NCBI GenBank assembly: GCA_937951485.1 | Contig: CALEDJ010000025.1 | Location: 29,346 to 93,345 of the forward strand | Reading direction: 5' to 3' | Length of the DNA stretch: 64,000 bases | Source of the DNA: an uncultured bacterium | GTDB taxonomy: Bacteria; Hydrogenedentota; Hydrogenedentia; Hydrogenedentales; CAILVY01 | Part shown: one piece after another, positions 9,449-17,275 of the stretch | Layout of the letters: the number at the start of each line of letters is the position of its first letter | How positions within the stretch are numbered: position 1 is the stretch's first letter | Position numbers and translations under genes: made by a program | Notes under the pieces: model-generated | The model's input: the letters and a program-made list of their open reading frames with translations, nothing else | What the model was told of the DNA's origin: nothing | Database searches by the model: none

Positions 9449-9799
9449 GAACACATTCCTCCTTCGAAACGCATGTCAACCGTTTCTTCGTCGCCGACCG
9501 ACCCATAAGGCATCTTCCACGCCTGAAATAAGACCGCCGTGGTTAATATGCGCACCTGCCCTGCTCTGGACCTGCTCCGCCGCTGTTTCAGATTATCCTG
9601 ATTTTGCCTGCAAAAACCAGTTCGGCGTGCATCAGCCGAAACAAAGTTCCGGAGTATGGTTTCATCTTGCGCAATAACGCCATGACCCTTATACCAACTT
9701 CGCCGTTTGCCGTTTGTAATGACAGAATTTCTCAAGAAACACCCGCCTCAGGCAGGCACACTGCCACGACAATTCCCAACCATCAATCATCGGGCCTCT
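9449..9799. other. Intergenic region upstream of the PHP gene
   Basis: This 351-base gap holds the AGGAGG site of the PHP gene. The rest shows no convincing gene, promoter or repeat. A 96-codon minus-strand frame here lacks a family, a signal peptide and a ribosome site. Confidence 0.5.
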
Positions 9800-11878
9800 T
9801 CAGAAACCGCGCGTTGGCGCGTGCGCAGCCGGTCGTCCAAGCGCGGCATGGCCTTCCTGGTCCAGCGCCTGGAACAGGGTCCACACGCAGGTGTTCGAGT
9901 AATAATGAATGCCCCAACTGATTTCCCCGGTGTCGGGCTTGTAGGCCCAGGGGATATTCCACGGGTTTCGCTGGCGCAGGGCGATGTTGGCGTAACTTTC
10001 CTCGAAGAGCCGGACCGCCTCCTCGGTGCGGCCCGCGAAGGCGGCCATGGCGCAGAAGTTCCACACCTCCCCGATGGTAATGACGGCGGAATGCGCCGCA
10101 AAAGAATCGTCAATGCTTCCATCGGAGCGGACACCGTTCACCGCGCCGTATTCCGTGGCGCGGGCATTCAGTCGCAGCACGGCGTCTATCGTGGCGCGCA
10201 GTTTTTCCTCCGGTACGATGCGGCCCAGGCCGGCGGTGAAGGCGAACCACTGCCCGCACAGGGCGTTGGTCAGCGAGGTGTCGCTACGGCGCATGCCGGC
10301 GGGGTCGTTGTAGAGGCGGTAGTATTCGCCGGTCCAAAGCAGCCGGTCGAACGCCTCGGCGGCGCGTTCGCGGGTTTCCCGCATCAGTTCGGCGAAGGTC
10401 GCATCGCCCATACGGATTGCGGCGGCTTCCATGGCGTGCAACGCGGCGAGACTGATGCTGCCCGTATAGACGCTTGTGCCGTACCACGGCCAAACGTCGT
10501 AATACTGGTTGGCGGGGAAGCCGCTGTCACTGCCCGGCGCGTCGTTCACCAGCCCGTTACCGTCGGTATCCAGGGTCATGGCGAAACGCATCGCGCGCTG
10601 CATCGCCGGGTAAACTTCCCGCAGATAGGCGTCGTCGTTCCAGAGTCGGGCGTTGCGCCAGCAGGTGAGCACAAACTCGGTCGAAACGATGGGCTTCTGC
10701 AGGTCCCACATCGGCGTCCGTGTGCCCATCGGGGTCCCGAAACCAAAGGCGATTTGCCCGGATTCCGCCTGGGTGCGGATGAATTCCCGCATCGTCGCTT
10801 TTTCACATTCCGGCCACAGCAGCGCCAGGGGAAAAGACCCGTTAAAACGGCAGACGAACGTTTCGGTGATCGGGCAGCCTGTGAAGGATTCGTTCAGGAA
10901 GAATCGTCCGTCGTCCATCCACCACGAATTGCGGCCCAGAATGTACAGACCGTTGATCAGCGCATCCTGGAGCATCGGAGGAATGTCGCTGTGGTAGATG
11001 CGCTCCTGCCACCGGACAATCGCGGCCTCGATGGCCCTGCCCTGCGGCAACGCGGCGTCCAGCACCCGCGCGGCGTCCGCATAGGTCGCGGCGTAGCGGT
11101 GGCGGAGTCGTTCCCCGTCGCTGGAGTCCCACTCCGGAAAATGCCATGCCAGCGCGAACAGCACATCGGCGGACTCACCGGGTTGCAGCATCTTCAACGC
11201 CGAGCACCACATCAAGGTCTCATCTTTGCCGTGCTGTATTGTCCATCCCTCGCCCAGCGCGCCGATGGCGTACGATCCCTTCGCGATCCGGCAGGCGAGG
11301 CCGTGGCGGGGTGCTTCCGGCTGGGCGGGGTCTTCGCCGAAAAACCGCGCCCTCCGCACCTCATCCTGCATCGGGTCCCAGTCAAACCGTATGGCTGCCT
11401 CCTTGGGCAGTATCCCGCTGTTTTCCACGGTGAAGCGGAAGAAAATCACAGGCATTTCGGACGCCGCGTAGTCATGCGGAATCAATGGCGCAAACGCGCG
11501 CAAATGAACGCGGGCATCCCTGAATCTGTCGCCGAAATCCACATCGGCGCAGGGGAAATGCCCCCAGAATCGCAGACCTGTTCGAGGAGGATGCGCGGAA
11601 AACATCGGAAATTCCTCGCCTCCGATGCGCAACAGGAAGCCGCAGCGCGGCCCCGTCGGCGCGGGCGACAGCCAGTTGTTCTCCAGCGTGTTCGCACCAA
11701 GGACTCCCGCTGAAGTGAACTCCACAAAGCCGGTACCCAGCGCTCCCAGCGGAACCCCTTCGGCGGCGTTGCCGCACTCATACCACACGCCGGATACGGA
11801 CCCCGCATAGCCCGGGGCGTTAAAAACGGCGATTTCCGACTGTGCATGTAACAAAAGAAGAGAGATCATGATCGTCAT
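9800..11878 (-). CDS. GH116-like glucosidase (GBA2/bile-acid beta-glucosidase type)
   Basis: 692 residues from the ATG at about 11878, which follows GAAGGGAAATCCGCC. The N-terminus has a short hydrophobic segment (IMISLLLLHAQS), so export is likely. Residues about 20-280 match the GH116 N-terminal beta domain (GVPLGALGTGFVEF, FTVENSG). The C-terminal (alpha/alpha)6 catalytic domain has FFLNES near 326-331, whose Glu fits the GH116 nucleophile position, and DTDGNGLVN followed by YYDVWPWYGTSVYTG near 460, whose Asp fits the acid/base position. Known GH116 enzymes cleave beta-glucosides or beta-xylosides. An in-frame extension upstream to 12454 overlaps the PilT-like gene and is not protein-like. 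The family is fairly sure; the substrate is not. Confidence 0.8.
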   Translation of the reverse strand: MTIMISLLLLHAQSEIAVFNAPGYAGSVSGVWYECGNAAEGVPLGALGTGFVEFTSAGVLGANTLENNWLSPAPTGPRCGFLLRIGGEEFPMFSAHPPRTGLRFWGHFPCADVDFGDRFRDARVHLRAFAPLIPHDYAASEMPVIFFRFTVENSGILPKEAAIRFDWDPMQDEVRRARFFGEDPAQPEAPRHGLACRIAKGSYAIGALGEGWTIQHGKDETLMWCSALKMLQPGESADVLFALAWHFPEWDSSDGERLRHRYAATYADAARVLDAALPQGRAIEAAIVRWQERIYHSDIPPMLQDALINGLYILGRNSWWMDDGRFFLNESFTGCPITETFVCRFNGSFPLALLWPECEKATMREFIRTQAESGQIAFGFGTPMGTRTPMWDLQKPIVSTEFVLTCWRNARLWNDDAYLREVYPAMQRAMRFAMTLDTDGNGLVNDAPGSDSGFPANQYYDVWPWYGTSVYTGSISLAALHAMEAAAIRMGDATFAELMRETRERAAEAFDRLLWTGEYYRLYNDPAGMRRSDTSLTNALCGQWFAFTAGLGRIVPEEKLRATIDAVLRLNARATEYGAVNGVRSDGSIDDSFAAHSAVITIGEVWNFCAMAAFAGRTEEAVRLFEESYANIALRQRNPWNIPWAYKPDTGEISWGIHYYSNTCVWTLFQALDQEGHAALGRPAAHAPTRGF

Positions 11879-11974
11879 GGCGGATTTCCCTTCTCGCTGT
11901 GTTTCAATATCATAGCGGAATGGGGCATGGAACCGCGAACATCGCGTGATGGGGAGGAGGCCATCCTCTCTTGT

Positions 11975-12060
11975 TATACCGCTCCTGCGGTGTAACGCAA
12001 AGGTATCTGAGATGATGTGCCGCCGGATCATTGCGTTGCCCCGCAGGTGCGGTGCAACGA
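11975..12060. repeat. GC hairpins, 'GTT..CCGC/GCGG..AAC' family
   Basis: Two inverted repeats lie in the GH116/PilT spacer. One has arms GTTATACCGC and GCGGTGTAAC with a TCCT loop, near 11975. The other is CGTTGCCCCGCAGG...GCGGTGCAACG near 12034. Similar hairpins occur near 32273 and 51399. They may act as transcription terminators or REP-like sequences for the convergent-end spacer. Confidence 0.55.
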
Positions 12061-12097
12061 GGCCTACAGGTTCTATATGTCCTATCAGGCCTGTTCT
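12061..12097. repeat. 9-base-period (TCC-N6)n repeat, locus 2
   Basis: Degenerate units TTCTATATG, TCCTATCAG and GCCTGTTCT follow one another with a 9-base period, directly downstream of a GC hairpin and just beyond the end of the PilT-type ATPase gene. Confidence 0.55.
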
Positions 12098-12116
12098 CTC
12101 AAAAATATAAGCGTGA

Positions 12117-13607
12117 TTACTTGAGAATTTTCCGGCCTTCGGAGGACTTGATGCCGGAAATAATGCGCTCAAAGCCTTCCTCGTTGCTGCACGCGGAAAT
12201 GGCTTCCTCTTTGGTGACCAGGCCCTTTTGATAAAGTTCCACGGCGTACTGGTCGAAGGTGCGCATGTCGCCGTCAATTTCCATGATCCCGTGGAGTTTG
12301 TCGAGGTCTCCCTCCAGAATGGCATCGCGGACGATGGGACGCCCGCCGAGCAGGATTTCCACGCAGGGGATACGTCCGCCGCCGATGCGTTTGAGCAGTC
12401 GCTGGCAGACGACGCCCTGAAGGGTGTAGGCAATTTCCTGGCGAATAAGGTCACGCTCGTTTTGCGGGAAATAACTGATCATGCGGTTGATGGTGTCCAC
12501 GGCGGTGGTCGTGTGCAGGGTGCTGAAGACCAGATGGCCGGTTTCCGCTGCGCTCAACCCGGCGCGAATGGTGTCAATGTCCCGCATTTCGCCGACCAGG
12601 ATTACATCGGGGTCTTCGCGAAGCGACCCGCGCAGCGCGTTGGCGAAAGACAGCGTGTCGCGCCCCACCTGACGTTGCGAGACGATGCTCTGCTTGTCGG
12701 TGTACACGTATTCGATGGGGTCTTCGATGGTGATGATGTTCACCTTTCGGGTGGCGTTGACGTAGTCAACCATGGCCGCCAGCGTGGTGGATTTGCCGCT
12801 GCCGGTAACCCCGCAACAAAGGAACAAGCCACGGTGTTTGTGGCAAATCTGCCGGACCACGTCCGGGATATGCAGTTTTTCGAAGGGCAGCGGATTTTCC
12901 GGGATCAACCGAATGGCAAGGGCGGTGGCGCCGCTTTTAATATAGCCGCTGATACGGAGATAACCGATACCCGCCGCGTGGTACTGGAAACTTGATTCCC
13001 GTTCGGTTTCCAGCAGGTTCAGTTCGGATTCCCCGCCGAGTTGCAACATGATTTCGCGCATGTCCTCGGCGGATATCACCGGCATGTCCAGCGGCATCAG
13101 ATCATTGTCCACCCGGATGAAGGGCCGGTTGCCCGCACGCAGATGAAGGTCCGACGCATTACGCTTTCGCATCAACTCGATCATCAAATTGATGTTGAAG
13201 CCGGACTTGACATACGAGTCAACATCCAATGTCCAAGTCTTGGACCGCATGGTCTCTTTCGCGAAGGATTCAACCATTTTGTCCAGCGGCAGCAACTGTG
13301 AGATTTGTCGCCATTCAAAAGGCGGGGCCGTCAGACGACAGATGCCGTCCTCCATTTTCACCCGTCCGCCGATCTGCGATGATTTCATCGCAGCATCAAC
13401 CTCTTCGGGATTCACGCCCTCCCGCAGGACGAACGAGACCATCATGTAGTTGACCCGTTTGCTCAGGTCCGTCCCTTTCGCATGAATGGAGCACCCCGAT
13501 GTCTTGAAGTGTACTTCAGCAGGCGTGCCGCACTGCCGGATGACCTCGTGCAAGCCGATGCGGAAAACATCAAGGATTGTACTGCTGGATTGACTGCCGA
13601 TGAACAT
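12117..13607 (-). CDS. PilT/PilU-family twitching ATPase with extra N-terminal domain
   Basis: A 496-residue protein. Residues about 150-475 are a complete PilT-type ATPase: DLHLRAGNRPFIRVDNDL at the N-terminal PAS-like entry, Walker A GVTGSGKST near 265, the Asp box around IITIEDPIEYV, Walker B DVILVGEMRD, and the His box TGHLVFSTLHTTTAVDTINRM. PilT ATPases power pilus retraction at the inner membrane. The first 140 residues are not part of a normal PilT (usual length about 345) and contain a segment rich in charged residues (VNPEEVDAAMKSSQIGG). No pilus assembly gene is adjacent. The ATG at 13607 has only a close AAGGTGG site. The family is certain; the role of the front domain is unknown. 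Confidence 0.92.
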   Translation of the reverse strand: MFIGSQSSSTILDVFRIGLHEVIRQCGTPAEVHFKTSGCSIHAKGTDLSKRVNYMMVSFVLREGVNPEEVDAAMKSSQIGGRVKMEDGICRLTAPPFEWRQISQLLPLDKMVESFAKETMRSKTWTLDVDSYVKSGFNINLMIELMRKRNASDLHLRAGNRPFIRVDNDLMPLDMPVISAEDMREIMLQLGGESELNLLETERESSFQYHAAGIGYLRISGYIKSGATALAIRLIPENPLPFEKLHIPDVVRQICHKHRGLFLCCGVTGSGKSTTLAAMVDYVNATRKVNIITIEDPIEYVYTDKQSIVSQRQVGRDTLSFANALRGSLREDPDVILVGEMRDIDTIRAGLSAAETGHLVFSTLHTTTAVDTINRMISYFPQNERDLIRQEIAYTLQGVVCQRLLKRIGGGRIPCVEILLGGRPIVRDAILEGDLDKLHGIMEIDGDMRTFDQYAVELYQKGLVTKEEAISACSNEEGFERIISGIKSSEGRKILK

Positions 13608-13819
13608 AGACCACCTTCATAACGCCGCAGAACGCAGACCTCGCGGTTGGTTTCAAGGGGAGGGAAGCATAGCACAAGACGTTCAGGACAGTCAAAAGCC
13701 GCGCGCGCTTGACATTGTAGTCGCATTTGCGCGAATCTGTAGGAAATGGAAGGCCGGTCGGGTGAGGCAAGCCTGCGACCGGCGTGTGCGGCCAAACCAT
13801 TACCAAAGGGAGGCATCTC

Positions 13820-15199
13820 ATGAAACGACTGATTGTTGTTCTGATTGTTCTCGTTTTATTTTCCCTGTCGCTTCCGGTGTCCAACCTGATTGCGGGTCTT
13901 CCGGCCGGCACGCTGCGCACAGTCACCTCGGACGATCCGCTATATCGCAACGCAATGGCGGTGCTGGGGGCGAAATGTGTGAACTGCCATACTCCGGAAT
14001 ACAAGCTGCCATTCTATGCGGCTTTCCCTATTGCCAAGGGCATCATTGAGCATGACATCCGCACCGGTCTCAAGTTCATCAACTACCTGGAAACCCTGAT
14101 TCCGGAGGAAGGTGAACCGGTATCCGAAGTGGTGCTGGCGAAGACCGAGCAGGTCATCGCGGATGGGAGCATGCCGCCGATGCGCTATCTTGCGTTGCAT
14201 TGGAACGGCGGACTTACGAAGGCGGAACGTGAAACGGTGCTTAAATGGATTCAAGATGTTCGCGCCCAGCACTATGCCACCGAAGGGGTTGCGCCGAAAT
14301 TCCGGCATGAAATGGTGCAGCCGCTTCCCCCAGTGGAAAGTCTGAACCTCGATGCGCGAAAGGTCGCCCTCGGTGACAAACTGTTCCACGATCCGCGCCT
14401 TTCCACCGATAACACCATTTCCTGCGCCAGTTGTCATGACTTGCAGAAGGGCGGCACCGACCAGGCGCGATTTTCCACGGGCGTGGGCGGCGCCGTCGGC
14501 GACATCAATGCGCCGACTGTCTTCAACGCCGGCTTCCAGTTCATGCAGTTCTGGGACGGCCGCGCCGCCGATTTGCAGGAGCAGGCTGATGGGCCGGTCA
14601 ATAACCCCATCGAAATGGCGTCAAACTGGCCGGAGGTCATCGGAAAACTGGAGCAGGACGAGGCGCTCACGCGGGAATTTCTGGCTGTCTATCCGGGAGG
14701 TTACAGCAAAGATACCATTACCGAAGCCATTGCAGTCTTCGAGGAATCTCTGCTGACCCCTTCACGCTTTGACCGCTATCTCCAGGGTGAGGAAAACGCC
14801 TTGACCGATAATGAGAAACGCGGCTACGCCTTATTCAAGCAGTATGGATGCGCCACCTGTCACGCAGGAAAAATACTTGGCGGACAATCGTTCGAGAAGA
14901 TGGGGCTGTATCAGGACTACTTCGCGGATCGGGGTAATGTGCACACCCCGGATTACGGGCGCTTTAATTTCACACAGCGCGAAGAAGACCGCTTCAAACT
15001 CAAGGTGCCCACCCTGCGCAATATCGCCATAACGTTCCCCTATTTCCACGACGGCACGACCAGCGACCTCAAGGAAGCGGTCAACACCATGGTGAAATAT
15101 CAGACGCGCCATGCGCGCATCAGCGACCGCGAAGCGGACCTGATTGTCGCTTTTCTCAAATCGCTGACCGGCGAATTGGCGGGGCAGCCGCTCCAGTAA
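13820..15199 (+). CDS. Three-haem cytochrome c peroxidase-family protein
   Basis: 459 residues. The ATG at 13820 follows AAAGGGAGG at 6 bases. An N-terminal signal or anchor (LIVVLIVLVLFSLSLPVSNLI) leads to the periplasm. Three CxxCH haem sites are visible: CVNCH near 53, CASCH near 202 and CATCH near 343. The last two belong to the standard MauG/CCP di-haem fold (GDKLFHDPRLSTDNTISCASC, then KVPTLRNIAITFPYFHDG). The first lies in an added domain like the haem-binding domain PF14376. Three-haem peroxidases such as E. coli YhjA use the extra haem to take electrons from quinol. The family role is reduction of H2O2 or oxidative modification of a substrate. It is transcribed divergently from the PilT-type gene. 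Confidence 0.88.
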   Translation: MKRLIVVLIVLVLFSLSLPVSNLIAGLPAGTLRTVTSDDPLYRNAMAVLGAKCVNCHTPEYKLPFYAAFPIAKGIIEHDIRTGLKFINYLETLIPEEGEPVSEVVLAKTEQVIADGSMPPMRYLALHWNGGLTKAERETVLKWIQDVRAQHYATEGVAPKFRHEMVQPLPPVESLNLDARKVALGDKLFHDPRLSTDNTISCASCHDLQKGGTDQARFSTGVGGAVGDINAPTVFNAGFQFMQFWDGRAADLQEQADGPVNNPIEMASNWPEVIGKLEQDEALTREFLAVYPGGYSKDTITEAIAVFEESLLTPSRFDRYLQGEENALTDNEKRGYALFKQYGCATCHAGKILGGQSFEKMGLYQDYFADRGNVHTPDYGRFNFTQREEDRFKLKVPTLRNIAITFPYFHDGTTSDLKEAVNTMVKYQTRHARISDREADLIVAFLKSLTGELAGQPLQ

Positions 15200-15231
15200 C
15201 AGAAGCGATGTCTTCAAGCGGGTTTCCGATC

Positions 15232-15343
15232 GACGCATTTGCGAAATAGGCTTTTTCCCGGAACATCAGAAAAATTTCTGTCGGAAATAGCAGGAGTTTT
15301 CGATCGCAGGGTCGGCAGCAATGCTCATTTCGCAAATGCCTGC
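15232..15343. repeat. Inverted-end element E1 (GCATTTGCGAAAT family)
   Basis: The left end GACGCATTTGCGAAAT and right end CATTTCGCAAATGCC are inverted copies about 110 bases apart. The same ends occur at 41061-41162 and 51551-51649. On the minus strand the element reads as an open segment beginning RHLRN and ending FANAS, as in the other copies. The centre is diverged. Confidence 0.7.
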
Positions 15344-15395
15344 GTTCCGAATTCTGGCACAGAATCGGAATCCCGCGCCCCTTTTCGTTCATGAA

Positions 15396-15897
15396 CTATC
15401 TTGTCATGTAACGGGGAATTACAGGGCGTTGCCAAGTACGCTGACACCATACAGTGTTCGCGCCGTGGTCGCATTCGCGGGGGGGCTTTCCGGTGGGGAC
15501 ATATTGCACGAACTCCGCGTGGCCATCCATATACAGGGTATTTGCGCCACCCGGCACATGGTTCATGGCAAACCCCACACCGGAAGAGGAGGGTTCTTCA
15601 TTTACCACGTCGAACGCGACAATGATCGTGGACTGCGCCTGCGCGCTGGCCGCCGGGTTGTTGATGTCGGTGATCATGAAGTGCTCGATGCCTTCCCGAA
15701 GCCGATAGATGGTGCTGCCTCCCCGCAGTCCAAAGGGCGGATGGACCTGGAGATCGCTGTCGAAGTGTGCGGCGCGCCTCTGCGGCTTGCTGCGGCGGCA
15801 ACTCAGAGGTGGTAAGGGCATTTCCGCTTATTCCAATTACCACAAGTAACTTAATCAACTTGAACCCCCAGCGTTTTTTGCTTGAACATGGCTTCAT
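15396..15897 (-). pseudogene. Decayed DUF1559/prepilin-like gene
   Basis: The remains of a gene like the one at 26728-27591. The start at 15897 keeps AAAGGAGAA and an N-terminal prepilin signal, KKRWGFKLIKLLVVIGI, but the conserved Glu at position +5 of the mature protein is Lys. The conserved middle (about 160 residues) is missing. The C-terminal part lies in a different reading frame: [28 protein letters not shown] and NHVPGGANTLYMDGHAEF, ending at a stop near 15396. The H-x9-DG motif of DUF1559 is intact in that part. The deletion plus frameshift make an intact product unlikely. Confidence 0.85.
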
Positions 15898-16024
15898 TTC
15901 TCCTTTCATGCCAACAGGGATCATCGCCCTGCCACTGTATGATGCGTCGTAACAACGCCAACAACAGCCTTCATCATATCAGATATGCGGAAAATACGAA
16001 AGACTTATAACGCGAGGTGGGCAG

Positions 16025-17176
16025 TCAATCTGTTGCGCCGGCGTTATCAGGCTTTTGCGCGAGCGTGCGCAGGAGTCCCTCGGCGTAGAGCGCGCGGCGG
16101 CAGGGTCCCAATCCCGGTACTGCCGCCAGTTCTTCCGGGGTTTGCGGATTGAGGCGGGCGATTTCCCACAGGATGTCACGGGGCATAACCACGTCCGACT
16201 CAACGCCCCGGCTCTGGGCGGCTTCTTTCCGCCATTGCTGCAACAAGCGATAGCGGTTGCTGATTTCCCTGGGTTGCCTCGTATTGGCCTTGGGGAGTTC
16301 GGGGGTGCGTTGGTGTTTGCTTTTGGCGATGGCCGCAAGAATGCGCGGGCCGTAGCGGTCGGCGAGTTTCGAGGGGAAGCCTTGCAGGCTGCGAAGTTCC
16401 TGGACGTCGGCAGGGGCGCATTCTGCAAGCAGCAGCAGGTGGGCATCGCTCAGCACTTTGAACGGGGGCAGATTGCGGCGTCGGGCTTCCGCATCGCGAA
16501 AGGCATACAGCGCCCTGAGGATGGCGCGCGCCTCCGGCGCGATGCGACGCGCGCCCCGCACCGACCAGAATCCCTCCACGCCGTCGTTTCGGTCCTCCAG
16601 CACGATGTAGCGTTCCTGATCAAAGATTTCCAGCGCCTCTTGCAGCCGCCCCGCCGCGTCGAGCCGCGCCGCGAGATCATCGCGAAGTCGCAGCAGGTAA
16701 TGGGTATCCATTCGGGCGTAGTCCAGCAGCGCCTTGGCGATGGGGCGCGCCGCCCAGTTGGCTTTTTGGTATTTCTTGCTCAGCGCAACCCCGTAAAATT
16801 TCTGGAGCAGGCCCGCCAGTCCCATGCTCTCATAACCCAATACCCGCACCGCCCACATCGTATCAAAGAGATTGGTCACGTCCCATCCATAATGACGTTT
16901 CAGCAGTAATAAGTCATAACTGGAGGCATGAAAAACCTTTTCGATGCCGGAATCGGCCAGAATTTCGCCCATGCCGCACAGGGGGAATCCGGCCAGGGGG
17001 TCTATGATGAAATCGCGGTCCGCCGTGGAGACCTGCAAGAGGCAGATGCTTTCCTGGTAGGCGAAGAGGCTGTTCGCTTCCAGATCAACTGCAATACGCG
17101 GCTCCTGGCGAAGGATTTTAATGCATCCTTGCCAGGCTTCCGGCGTTTCAACGAGTTCGTAGGCGGGTAATTCCAC
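16025..17176 (-). CDS. rnd: Ribonuclease D-like 3'-5' exonuclease
   Basis: 383 residues. The DEDDy exonuclease domain fills about 1-190: Exo I IAVDLEANSL, Exo II EKVFHASSYDLLLLKR, and Exo III LLDYARMDTHYLL with the Tyr of the DEDDy type. An HRDC-like helical domain follows (about 215-295, ILRALYAFRDAEARRRNLPPF), and a second weaker one near the C-terminus (TPEELAAVPGLGP). RNase D trims the 3' ends of tRNA and other stable RNAs in the cytoplasm. The length and two-domain layout fit the family (about 370-390). It stands alone, between the prepilin pseudogene and the GH31 gene. Confidence 0.88.
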   Translation of the reverse strand: MELPAYELVETPEAWQGCIKILRQEPRIAVDLEANSLFAYQESICLLQVSTADRDFIIDPLAGFPLCGMGEILADSGIEKVFHASSYDLLLLKRHYGWDVTNLFDTMWAVRVLGYESMGLAGLLQKFYGVALSKKYQKANWAARPIAKALLDYARMDTHYLLRLRDDLAARLDAAGRLQEALEIFDQERYIVLEDRNDGVEGFWSVRGARRIAPEARAILRALYAFRDAEARRRNLPPFKVLSDAHLLLLAECAPADVQELRSLQGFPSKLADRYGPRILAAIAKSKHQRTPELPKANTRQPREISNRYRLLQQWRKEAAQSRGVESDVVMPRDILWEIARLNPQTPEELAAVPGLGPCRRALYAEGLLRTLAQKPDNAGATD

Positions 17177-17275
17177 AAATACCTTTTATCCTTCATGACT
17201 GCCCTATTATACAATCTTTGTTGAGGCCGGCACATCTCCCCGTGACATGGGACCGCTCATCACCATGGCGTTGCC

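Noticed and set aside
9445..9735. 96-codon minus-strand frame upstream of the PHP gene
   Set aside because: It has no ribosome site or family and covers the PHP gene's own leader.
9707..11713. Long plus-strand open frame (668 codons) opposite the GH116-like gene
   Set aside because: It is Gly/Arg/His-rich with no family, signal or ribosome site. The minus strand has clear GH116 motifs throughout.
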